DNA of 6,399 nt from Bacillota bacterium (GCA_021203665.1 JAJQAT010000170.1:1-6399), one strand, 5' to 3'; shown: positions 1 to 5,831, counted from the first letter of the stretch. Numbers and translations are program-made. The notes: generated by a model not told the origin, from the letters alone.

Positions 1-1
1 G

Positions 2-49
2 AATTATGTGATAAATTTTAAGGAAATCGGGAGAAAGGATTGGTTATGA
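2..49 (+). CDS. possible 3' end of an upstream gene (partial)
   Basis: Frame 2 is open from the window edge and ends NYVINFKEIGRKDWL followed by TGA at 47-49. That stop overlaps the ATG at 46 in an ATGA arrangement, the same coupling seen at 1871-1874 in this cluster. If real, the next gene is translationally coupled to an upstream gene that continues the operon. Only 15 codons are visible, so no function can be given. The other two frames close sooner (TAA at 19-21, TGA at 9-11). Confidence 0.35.
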   Translation, partial: NYVINFKEIGRKDWL

Positions 50-432
50 ATTTATCTGAAGTACAAAAAACACTGGAGAGCTTTTTCAAAAGCAAGAGCA
101 TTACGCTTGTATTAATGCAATATTCGGCTGTGCTCACGTTGGTTTATCCGGTATATCTGATTATGACAAGAGCGAGCTTTTTGCATATCATTACGGGAAT
201 ATTGAGCGCGGTGAGTATAATATTTTATTTTGCGTACCTGTTCGGATTGATATTGTCATTTGCCAAAAACGATATGCTGACGGTCATTATCGCATTTGCT
301 TTGATAACATTTATTGAGCTGTTGGATTTGTTTCTTTACTCGATAAGCGTAAATGCGATTTTAAGCTTTTTGGCGTATGCGGCGGTCACGGTAATGTGCT
401 TTTATTATTATAAAAACAATACGGATATTTAG
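46..432 (+). CDS. small four-helix membrane protein of unknown function
   Basis: This is a 128-residue integral membrane protein that I do not recognise. A short polar, amphipathic N-terminus (residues 1-17, MNLSEVQKTLESFFKSK) is followed by four hydrophobic segments at about 18-40, 45-72, 77-99 and 102-122, and a short polar tail (KNNTDI). No catalytic motif or cysteine pair is visible. The ATG at 46 is preferred over the in-frame TTG at 40 because the purine-rich site GGGAGAAAGGA (29-39) is correctly spaced for 46 and almost touches 40. It is the first complete gene of the cluster and lies 26 bp upstream of the coiled-coil zinc-ribbon gene with no room for a separate promoter, so the two are probably co-transcribed. 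It could be a membrane partner for the following proteins, but that rests on position only. Confidence 0.8.
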   Translation: MNLSEVQKTLESFFKSKSITLVLMQYSAVLTLVYPVYLIMTRASFLHIITGILSAVSIIFYFAYLFGLILSFAKNDMLTVIIAFALITFIELLDLFLYSISVNAILSFLAYAAVTVMCFYYYKNNTDI

Positions 433-458
433 ATTATTAAGTTACGGAGGGAAACAAA

Positions 459-890
459 ATGGCAGGATTTTTTGACAAGGTAGTTGTCGGATTAAACAAG
501 GGCGTCAACACGGTAAGCGAGGGTTCAAAGTTTATTGTGGAAAAGGCGAATTTAAACACTCAAATCAAAGATATTGAAAAAGAGAAGAATAAGCTTCTTC
601 AGAATATGGGAATCTTGGTATATAATTTGCAGGCGAGCGGCGAAATTTCTATTGAGCAATGCGCCGGCATATGCAGCGAGGTTGAGGCGAGAGACAGAAA
701 AATTATTGAGCTGCAAGAACGTCTTAAGGAGCTTGAAGCCGCGAAAACACAGACGGTACAATACACGCAGACGGTGGTGCCTACAGAGGTCAATACAAAC
801 GGAATCACCTGTAAATGCGGTTTTGTAAATAAAGAGGGCGCAAAATTTTGCGCCGGCTGCGGACAGCCGCTGACCGAGCAAAGCGAATAA
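459..890 (+). CDS. coiled-coil protein with C-terminal zinc ribbon
   Basis: This 143-residue protein has no signal peptide or membrane helix and is presumably cytoplasmic. Residues 1-30 look amphipathic (MAGFFDKVVVGLNKGVNTVS). Residues 31-58 and 73-96 are Glu/Lys/Leu-rich and predict a helical hairpin or coiled coil, with Cys68 and Cys72 at the turn. After a Thr/Gln/Val linker (97-114) comes a zinc ribbon with ligands Cys118, Cys120, Cys131 and Cys134 (CKC...FCAGCG); the first knuckle is CxC rather than the usual CxxC. Ribbons of this kind bind one zinc and usually mediate protein contacts. GGAGGG at 446-451 lies 7 bp before the ATG, and the stop is doubled (TAA TAA, 888-893). Related clostridial proteins are annotated only as zinc-ribbon domain-containing. 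A scaffold or adaptor role for the membrane proteins downstream is inference. Confidence 0.88.
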   Translation: MAGFFDKVVVGLNKGVNTVSEGSKFIVEKANLNTQIKDIEKEKNKLLQNMGILVYNLQASGEISIEQCAGICSEVEARDRKIIELQERLKELEAAKTQTVQYTQTVVPTEVNTNGITCKCGFVNKEGAKFCAGCGQPLTEQSE

Positions 891-919
891 TAAAGTTCTT
901 AATGTATTGGATTTTACGG

Positions 920-967
920 AAATGAAATAATTACCATATATAACATGCTATGGTAATTATTTCATTT
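920..967. repeat. 19-bp perfect inverted repeat, possible AT-rich terminator or attenuator
   Basis: The arms 920-938 (AAATGAAATAATTACCATA) and 949-967 are exact reverse complements around a 10-base loop (TATAACATGC). On the plus strand the right arm runs into TTTTAT, so the transcript could form a long hairpin followed by a short U-run, 30 bases after the stop of the coiled-coil gene and 25 bases before the next start. The stem has only four G:C pairs, so termination may be partial. It could lower expression of the downstream genes, or serve as a protein-binding palindrome. It is much longer than an ordinary operator half-site. Confidence 0.6.
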
Positions 968-978
968 TATACTAAAAT

Positions 979-985
979 AGGAGAG
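979..985 (+). promoter_or_regulatory. ribosome binding site for the 44-codon zinc-ribbon ORF
   Basis: AGGAGAG lies 7 bp before the ATG at 993. It is a strong site and shows that the short ORF is a genuine translation start. No comparable site lies before any possible start of the fragment downstream of the TAA at 1125. Confidence 0.75.
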
Positions 986-992
986 TTAAAAT

Positions 993-1127
993 ATGCAAAA
1001 ATTTTGTGCCAAATGCGGAAGCAAACTTGATGAGAAAACGGGCAGATGCCCGAATTGTGACAAGGTGCTGAGCAAAAAAGAGCTTAAAGAAAAAAAGAAG
1101 CAATACAAAAAAGCAGTAAAAAAATAA
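993..1127 (+). CDS. 44-residue zinc-ribbon ORF, N-terminal piece of an interrupted membrane protein
   Basis: The product is a single zinc ribbon (Cys5, Cys8, Cys19, Cys22; FCAKCG...CPNC) followed by a lysine-rich tail (KKELKEKKKQYKKAVKK), ending at TAA 1125-1127. A good ribosome binding site (979-985) supports the ATG at 993. The frame is not closed by a shift: reading past the TAA, the same frame continues with basic residues (KWKTLTLKQKFKK), a membrane helix and a 200-residue extracellular domain to 1874. Ribbon, basic linker, membrane helix and outer domain is the same order as in the 4165-5346 gene. The 44-residue piece therefore looks like the detached cytoplasmic head of a longer protein. 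It might still be made as a free ribbon. Alternatives are a sequencing error, a recent nonsense mutation, or stop-codon readthrough. Confidence 0.75.
   Translation: MQKFCAKCGSKLDEKTGRCPNCDKVLSKKELKEKKKQYKKAVKK
1125..1127 (+). other. in-frame TAA splitting the zinc-ribbon membrane gene
   Basis: The stop lies between Lys codons (AAA AAA TAA AAA TGG), within A-rich sequence, and frame 0 is open on both sides from 993 to 1874. One base change from AAA (Lys), GAA (Glu) or CAA (Gln) would create it. Other genes here end in TAA, so TAA is not reassigned in this organism. Confidence 0.7.
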
Positions 1128-1232
1128 AAATGGAAAACTCTGACTTTAAAACAAAAATTCAAAAAAATCTGCCTAAGGATTTTAATTATTATCCTTGGGT
1201 CGGCACTGTTAGTAAGCGCCGGCGCGGTAACA

Positions 1233-1874
1233 TTGGTTTATTTTGACATTGTTGATATTCCGGTAATTTCAGCGGCTTTTGATCTTTTCGGAATTAAAGA
1301 GAAAGCTGAAGACATTTCTTCCGAAACAGATGAAAATATATCCGAGGAGGACAGCGGCAGCACCGGTCAATACAGCGTTGAGCATCCCGATGCGGACGAA
1401 TATTTCCAAAATAATTCCACAGTGCTGTCCGAGGTGGGCGCCAATGAGTCGGATGAGGTTATGAGCGAATCGGAAGCGTATAATACGCTGACCGAGCGCG
1501 GCTTTGTAAGCTATCCCATATTCACGGAATATTCAATGAACGGAGAATACAGTGAGGCGGAGGAAATTTCACAAAGCTCAACAGATAAGCATCCTATGTA
1601 TCAGACGATATATCAAAGCGAAAGCGGCGATTTTTGGACTATATATTTGATAAACGGGTCAATAATGGCATATCCCGTTTCCTATAATATGCAGTCGGAG
1701 CTGAACACACAGGTCGCAATATCGGAAAGCGATTCGGTTATGAGCTATGACAGTGCCGCGAACAAATTTTATGAAACAATACCAAATGAATCCGAGGTAA
1801 TCATCAAAAAAATTGAGAGAATAGACACGGAAACGTTGGAGCAATTAAATACGGGAGCAATAGACGAACTATGA
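1233..1874 (+). CDS. C-terminal part of interrupted zinc-ribbon membrane protein (acidic extracellular domain)
   Basis: The open frame runs from 1128 to TGA 1872-1874, but its first usable start codon is TTG at 1233. Starting there would discard most of a clear membrane helix encoded at about 1179-1244 (RILIIILGSALLVSAGAV then TLVYF), and no ribosome binding site precedes 1233. The true N-terminus is thus most likely the zinc ribbon at 993, lost through the TAA at 1125. The part after the helix (about 205 residues) starts DIVDIPVISAAFDLFGIKEK, continues through a Ser/Glu/Asp-rich low-complexity stretch, and ends in a region with alternating Tyr and hydrophobic residues (such as YQTIYQSESGDFWTIYLING) that suggests beta structure. 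I recognise no catalytic motif. It is strongly acidic and would face outward. Its stop overlaps the ATG of the SGNH-VWA gene (ATGA, 1871-1874), so loss of translation here could also reduce that gene. Confidence 0.65.
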   Translation: MVYFDIVDIPVISAAFDLFGIKEKAEDISSETDENISEEDSGSTGQYSVEHPDADEYFQNNSTVLSEVGANESDEVMSESEAYNTLTERGFVSYPIFTEYSMNGEYSEAEEISQSSTDKHPMYQTIYQSESGDFWTIYLINGSIMAYPVSYNMQSELNTQVAISESDSVMSYDSAANKFYETIPNESEVIIKKIERIDTETLEQLNTGAIDEL

Positions 1875-4141
1875 GAAAGATATTTAGCGTAAAAAAACTG
1901 AAAAGTTTAAAAATATTATTTTTGACGGTGCTGACAGTTTCGATTCTTTCAACATCCTTTGCCGCGCTTGCGGAAAAAACTCTTGAACCTATAGTAATAG
2001 ACCTGCCGGTTATGGTGTCGCTTGGGGACTCGTATTCCTCCGGCGAGGGAATACCGCCTTTTTTCGGTCAGGATGCGCAGGTGTCTCAAAAAGTCCGCAA
2101 CGACGATTGGCTCGCTCACCGTTCCCAAAAAAGCTGGCCGGGCCGGATGACGCTGCAGGGCATAAACGGAACCATGATGGAAAAGCTCGTATATAAGACT
2201 TGGTATTTTGTTGCTTCATCGGGCGCGGAAACGCGCCATTTGAAAGAAGAGCAAGAGATAGAATATGACCGTATGGGATACAGCGGCACTAAGAATTTGC
2301 CGGCGCAGCTGGACATATTTGATGAAATCGGTACCGGAACAGCCGATTATGTCACATTGACATTAGGCGGAAATGATGCGGGATTTGAGAATATTCTTAT
2401 CAGTGCAGCTGCTGATTTTAATTATATAAAGTTTGGAAATTTGGAGGATAAGCTAAACGAAACATGGAATTATTTTTACGAAAGCGGCGGAATAAGGGAT
2501 AATTTGCGTCAAGCATACTTGGATATTCAGCAAAAGGCAGGCACTCAAGCGAAAATTATTGTGGCAGGGTATCCCAAGCTGCTTGCCGAAGGCGGAAGCG
2601 GTAAAATATTCAGTGCCGATGAGGCTAAATTAATAAATGAATCCGTTACCAATTTTAACAAGGAAATAAGCAATATAGTAACATCCTGCAAGGCATCCGG
2701 CATGAAGATATGCTTTGTTCCCGTAGAGGAGGCTTTTGAAAATCATGAGGCATATACGGACGAACCGTACATTAACGAGGTTATGTTTGGAGCGAGGTCT
2801 GAGGATTTAAAGGATATTTTGCTTGCAAGCAAGTATTCCATACATCCCAATGACAGCGGCGCGGCGGTGTATGCGGAGTGCGTGCAGAATAAAATTGATG
2901 AGATAGAGGAGGACGGAGGAGAGTCCGAATGGCCTACCCGAACCACATCCGACGAGCGGGACATTGTTCTTGTTTTGGACACATCCGGAAGCATGTCAGG
3001 CACGCCGATTGAGGAAACAAAAAAAGCCGCATCCAACTTTATAAGCACAATATTGCAGGAGGATGCGAGCATAGGAATAGTTACATATGACAGTTCCGCG
3101 AGCATGCTATCCGATTTTTCCGTTGACGAGGAGTATTTGGAGGGAATCGTTGACAATATAACGGACGGCGGCGGTACAAATATAGAGGACGGCTTGAAAA
3201 AAGCCGAGGAAATGCTATCTGAGAGCAATGCAGAGAAAAAGATAATAGTCCTCATGAGCGACGGACAGCCGAACAACGGCAAGGTCGGCGACGCGCTTAT
3301 TTCATATGCCGACAGTATCAAGGATGACGGCATATACATATACACATTGGGTTTTTTTGAAAATATGGGAAGCGATAAATCCTCCGCTCAAACGCTGATG
3401 GAGCAAATTGCGAGCGACGGATGCCATTATGAGGTCGCAGATGCCGATGACCTGGTATTCTTCTTTGGAGACATTGCCGACCAAATTAACGGTCAAAAGT
3501 ATATTTATATACGCATTGCCTGCCCTGTAGATGTAAGCGTTACATATGACGGCGAAACTCTGTCATCTGAGGATGATGATTCAAATATAAGAACAAGCTT
3601 CGGTTCGCTTACGTTTGAGGAGAATAAGGACAGCACTGCCGAGGACAGCACGGACGACAGAATTAAAGTCCTGCGCTTAAAGGACGGCACCGATTATGAT
3701 ATTGAAATTGCCGGCAACGGCATCGGCGAAATGAATTATACCATAGGATTTATGGATGAAAACGGCGATTACAGTGATTTACGCGAATTTAATAATATAG
3801 AAATATCTAAACAAACTCAAATAGAAACTGTGGCGGCAAATTCCTCCGCAACTGTGCTTAAGGTCGATTCGGACGGAGACGGCAAATATGACTTAAAATA
3901 TAAGGCAAAGGCAAACGGCATGGGAGAAATAGTCAATTATACATACATTTATTATATTGTGCTTGCCGTTGTGATTTTGATTGCGCTGTTGATTATGTAT
4001 ATTAAGATAAAGCAATGGAAACGTCAGTCGGCTGAACGGAAACGTCAAAAACAGGCGGCGGAAAAGAAGTTTTGTCTTTATTGCGGCAATGAAATGCCGG
4101 GAGATAAGAAGTTCTGCTCCAAATGCGGAAAAAAACTGTAG
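1871..4141 (+). CDS. SGNH esterase - VWA - membrane helix - zinc ribbon fusion protein
   Basis: A 756-residue surface protein. Residues 1-34 form a signal peptide (basic start, hydrophobic core, likely cleavage after ALA34). Residues 45-345 form an SGNH/GDSL hydrolase: GDSYSSGEG with nucleophile Ser54, Gly of block II in SSGAE (117), GGND (166-169) with oxyanion residue Asn168, and SIHPND with His325. Residue -3 to the His is Tyr322, not Asp, as in some actinobacterial esterases that use a Ser-His dyad. Residues 364-540 form a VWA domain with a complete metal site: DTSGS (370-374), Thr436 and Asp464. A beta-rich part (545-690) holds an EF-hand-like loop DSDGDGKYD (666-674). The membrane helix is about 691-711, followed by basic residues and a zinc ribbon (Cys735, 738, 749, 752) in the cytoplasm. 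The start overlaps the previous stop (ATGA); a weak GGGAG lies at 1853-1857. The esterase and VWA calls are firm; the natural substrate is unknown. Confidence 0.93.
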   Translation: MRKIFSVKKLKSLKILFLTVLTVSILSTSFAALAEKTLEPIVIDLPVMVSLGDSYSSGEGIPPFFGQDAQVSQKVRNDDWLAHRSQKSWPGRMTLQGINGTMMEKLVYKTWYFVASSGAETRHLKEEQEIEYDRMGYSGTKNLPAQLDIFDEIGTGTADYVTLTLGGNDAGFENILISAAADFNYIKFGNLEDKLNETWNYFYESGGIRDNLRQAYLDIQQKAGTQAKIIVAGYPKLLAEGGSGKIFSADEAKLINESVTNFNKEISNIVTSCKASGMKICFVPVEEAFENHEAYTDEPYINEVMFGARSEDLKDILLASKYSIHPNDSGAAVYAECVQNKIDEIEEDGGESEWPTRTTSDERDIVLVLDTSGSMSGTPIEETKKAASNFISTILQEDASIGIVTYDSSASMLSDFSVDEEYLEGIVDNITDGGGTNIEDGLKKAEEMLSESNAEKKIIVLMSDGQPNNGKVGDALISYADSIKDDGIYIYTLGFFENMGSDKSSAQTLMEQIASDGCHYEVADADDLVFFFGDIADQINGQKYIYIRIACPVDVSVTYDGETLSSEDDDSNIRTSFGSLTFEENKDSTAEDSTDDRIKVLRLKDGTDYDIEIAGNGIGEMNYTIGFMDENGDYSDLREFNNIEISKQTQIETVAANSSATVLKVDSDGDGKYDLKYKAKANGMGEIVNYTYIYYIVLAVVILIALLIMYIKIKQWKRQSAERKRQKQAAEKKFCLYCGNEMPGDKKFCSKCGKKL

Positions 4142-4152
4142 ATAAAAAATTT

Positions 4153-4158
4153 AGGAGA
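4153..4158 (+). promoter_or_regulatory. ribosome binding site fixing the start of the triple-zinc-ribbon gene
   Basis: AGGAGA lies 6 bp before ATG 4165. It favours 4165 over an in-frame ATG at 4123, which lies inside the end of the preceding gene and would add 14 basic residues before the first Cys pair. Confidence 0.8.
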
Positions 4159-4164
4159 ATCAAT

Positions 4165-5346
4165 ATGAAATGTACAAATTGCGGCAGTGAATTGCCGGAT
4201 AATGCGTTGTTTTGCGCCAATTGCGGGAAGGAGGCGCCGCTGCGGGACGCGTCCGCCGAGGGGCGGTTTTGCTCCAACTGCGGCAAGATTATTGAAGCGG
4301 GAGCGGAGTTTTGCGGAGAATGCGGAGCGCCCGTCGGAAGTGCGCAAAAGCAAGAGGAAAATTATATTTTCTGCGGCAGCTGCGGTGCGAAAAACCCCGC
4401 AAGCTCGCCGATATGCGCCGCCTGCGGACGGAATTTGCATACGGATAACGGCAACGTTCCAAAGGGCGGCAAGAAAAAATACGGCGTGATAGTGATAGCG
4501 GTGCTGGTGACACTGGCAATATTCGCGGCGGCAATAGCTGTCGCCTACAAGCTCAACAGTCCGCCGAGCGCCGAGGACGAGGAAGCGCGGATTACCGCGT
4601 CGCCGGAGGTCAGCCCGTCGCCCGCACCGACGGCGGAGCCTACGCCTACACCCACGCCCGAGCCGACCGAGAGCGCCGTCAAGTATGAGACATATTATGT
4701 GGTGAACTGCAATGAGAGCATTTCGCTGCGCGAATCCCCGTCAACCTCCGCGTCGGTGCTGAGGGAAATACCGCTCGGCTCGCCCGTCAGCTACGTGGAG
4801 CCGGCGCAAAACGGTTTCGCGAAGGTAATCTACAACGGAGTGACCGGATACGCGCTGCAGGCGTATTTGTCGGACGACTCGGATGATATTCAAAAATCGT
4901 CTAACGTGAGCGGCGCGAATCAAACGGCGGCGGGCGCGGTGGAAAATCCGTCGTACAGGACATTCACCGATTCAAAATACAATTTCAGCTGCAAGTACCC
5001 CTCGCACTTTGTCGAGTACACCGACAGCAGCAGCTTCGTCAGGTACTCGCTGAAGGCGCCGGACAACACGGCGACGCTGAAAATATGCGCCACAAGCAAC
5101 ACCTCGAATTTGTCGGTTCAAACCGTGCTGAATAATTTCAAATCGTCCTACCCGGGAACCGCGGATTACGAGAACAGCGGCGCGGACTGGTGCGTATGCA
5201 GAACGCGCGAGGGCGGCGAGTATCATTACGGCTACTTTAAGCTGACCGACGGCATGATAAGAGGCTTTGAAATGCACTTTGACGAGAATTATTATTCGAT
5301 ATATGACGAGTATGTAAACGACATATATGACAGCTTGAAATTTTAA
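4165..5346 (+). CDS. triple zinc-ribbon membrane protein with SH3b and PsbP-like C-terminal domain
   Basis: A 393-residue protein. Three zinc ribbons occupy residues 3-87, with ligands Cys3/6/17/20, Cys36/39/50/53 and Cys70/73/84/87. A basic stretch (GGKKKYG) precedes a single membrane helix at about 106-128, which puts the ribbons inside and the rest outside. An acidic then Pro/Thr/Ser-rich linker (131-170) spans the wall region. Residues 175-236 match a bacterial SH3 domain (LRESPSTSASVL, IPLGSPV, GVTGYALQAYLS), a type that often binds peptidoglycan. Residues 263-393 start YRTFTDSKYNFSCKYPSHF and resemble PsbP-like domains found on clostridial lipoproteins; that match is tentative. No enzyme motif is visible, so a sensor, anchor or wall-binding role is likely. 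It lies 23 bp after the SGNH-VWA gene and is followed at once by a terminator. Base composition is far richer in GC than the genes at the left end (4561-4620 has 45 G/C of 60; 61-120 has 21). Confidence 0.92.
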   Translation: MKCTNCGSELPDNALFCANCGKEAPLRDASAEGRFCSNCGKIIEAGAEFCGECGAPVGSAQKQEENYIFCGSCGAKNPASSPICAACGRNLHTDNGNVPKGGKKKYGVIVIAVLVTLAIFAAAIAVAYKLNSPPSAEDEEARITASPEVSPSPAPTAEPTPTPTPEPTESAVKYETYYVVNCNESISLRESPSTSASVLREIPLGSPVSYVEPAQNGFAKVIYNGVTGYALQAYLSDDSDDIQKSSNVSGANQTAAGAVENPSYRTFTDSKYNFSCKYPSHFVEYTDSSSFVRYSLKAPDNTATLKICATSNTSNLSVQTVLNNFKSSYPGTADYENSGADWCVCRTREGGEYHYGYFKLTDGMIRGFEMHFDENYYSIYDEYVNDIYDSLKF

Positions 5347-5356
5347 ATTAATTGCA

Positions 5357-5385
5357 AAAAACGCGCCGACCTGCGGCGCGTTTTT
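5357..5385 (+). terminator. rho-independent terminator of the zinc-ribbon cluster
   Basis: CGCGCCG (5362-5368) pairs exactly with CGGCGCG (5374-5380) around the loop ACCTG, extended by five A:T pairs, and ends in TTTTT (5381-5385). It begins 11 bp after the stop at 5346. The A-run on the left means it may also act on minus-strand transcripts arriving from the convergent gene. Confidence 0.92.
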
Positions 5386-5438
5386 CGTGAAAACCCTTTT
5401 ATTCCGTACAATTTTATTTATTCTCTGCATAAATCTGT

Positions 5439-5500
5439 AAGGCTTCCCCCAAAAAGTCGGAGAAAAAGGGGAGCCTTTCGGGCGGCTGCGAGAGCTGCCC
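5439..5500. repeat. intergenic inverted-repeat element, two hairpins
   Basis: AAGGCTTCCCC (5439-5449) pairs with GGGGAGCCTT (5468-5477) with one bulged T. A second hairpin follows at once: GGGCGGCT (5480-5487) with AGCTGCCC (5493-5500) around GCGAG, with one G:T pair. The style matches dispersed, non-coding repeats seen between genes in many clostridial genomes. Function is unknown; it could be a transcribed RNA structure or a miniature mobile element. Confidence 0.6.
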
Positions 5501-5553
5501 TATATATCTAAGAAAAAGGAAAAATATTAATGTAATCTAAAAAAATTCATCTG

Positions 5554-5576
5554 CGGACGTCCGATAGACGCCGCTG
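5554..5576 (+). repeat. 23-bp direct repeat, copy 1
   Basis: This 23-base unit starts CGGACGTCC and ends GACGCCGCTG. It recurs at 5739-5761 with three mismatches. It contains the perfect palindrome CGGACGTCCG (5554-5563), which the second copy lacks. It lies in gene-free sequence between two structured repeat elements. Confidence 0.6.
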
Positions 5577-5654
5577 TATAAGTATCAGCAATAAGTGAAA
5601 TCTGCAATAGGCATAACCTCCTTTGGTAAAATTGAATTTGCGGCTGTGGTTTTC

Positions 5655-5675
5655 GGGTCGTCGAGGCGCCGACCC
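5655..5675. repeat. small GC-rich inverted repeat
   Basis: GGGTCG (5655-5660) and CGACCC (5670-5675) flank TCGAGGCGC and are followed by CCTACGG. The unit looks like another dispersed clostridial intergenic motif. Nothing suggests it is coding. Confidence 0.45.
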
Positions 5676-5701
5676 CTACGGAGTGCAGTCATATTTTTCG
5701 G

Positions 5702-5831
5702 CAAGCGTGAGCCTCGCTTGTTAAAAGGCGGAGGGATTCGGACGCCCAATGGACGCCGCTGCGAGGGTGGTAAGGAATCCCTCCGTCATTTGCTGCGCAA
5801 ATGCCACCTCCCTTTAAACAAGGGAGGCTTA
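5702..5831. repeat. MITE-like structured intergenic repeat of about 120 bp
   Basis: The ends are imperfect inverted repeats: AGCCTCGCTTGTTAAAAGG (5710-5728) matches the reverse complement of 5811-5829 with three or fewer mismatches. Inside are further nested pairs: CGGAGGGATTC (5729-5739) with GAATCCCTCCG (5775-5785); CATTTGC (5787-5793) with GCAAATG (5797-5803); and CCTCCCTT (5807-5814) with AAGGGAGG (5820-5827). The hairpin CAAGCG/CGCTTG (5702-5720) adjoins the left end. The 23-bp direct repeat copy 2 (5739-5761) sits in the central loop. There is no transposase and no obvious target-site duplication, so this is a non-autonomous or RNA-structure repeat. Its right end lies 25 bp from the stop of the minus-strand gene. 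Confidence 0.7.
5739..5761 (+). repeat. 23-bp direct repeat, copy 2
   Basis: CGGACGCCCAATGGACGCCG followed by CTG matches 5554-5576 at 20 of 23 positions. It forms part of the loop of the large nested repeat, which suggests that the region at 5554 is a decayed fragment of a related element. Confidence 0.6.

Noticed and set aside
552..881. 109-codon minus-strand ORF
   Set aside because: It is antisense to the coiled-coil zinc-ribbon gene, which has a good ribosome binding site and a clear zinc motif.
968..973. TATACT as a -10 promoter element
   Set aside because: No -35 sequence lies at the right distance; the hexamer follows directly on the inverted repeat and is too close to the ribosome binding site.
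1130..1246. ATG at 1130 as start of the fragment after the TAA
   Set aside because: It is in another frame and ends at TGA 1244-1246 after 38 codons. It would reach the membrane helix only if one A were lost in the A7 run at 1161-1167, and it has no ribosome binding site. The frame 0 reading, with a basic stretch before the helix, fits the protein type better.
2743..3345. 200-codon minus-strand ORF
   Set aside because: It is antisense to the esterase-VWA gene, whose domain motifs are clear; its Ser/Pro-rich translation is typical of a shadow frame.
4123..4164. Upstream start for the triple-ribbon gene
   Set aside because: It would overlap the preceding gene's last codons and add a basic peptide without a ribosome binding site; ATG 4165 has AGGAGA at proper spacing.
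4078..4440. 120-codon minus-strand ORF
   Set aside because: It is a shadow of the Cys-rich ribbons in the plus-strand genes; no independent start signal is seen.
4972..5430. 152-codon minus-strand ORF
   Set aside because: It crosses the strong terminator and lies opposite the C-terminal domain of the triple-ribbon gene. There is no recognisable domain.
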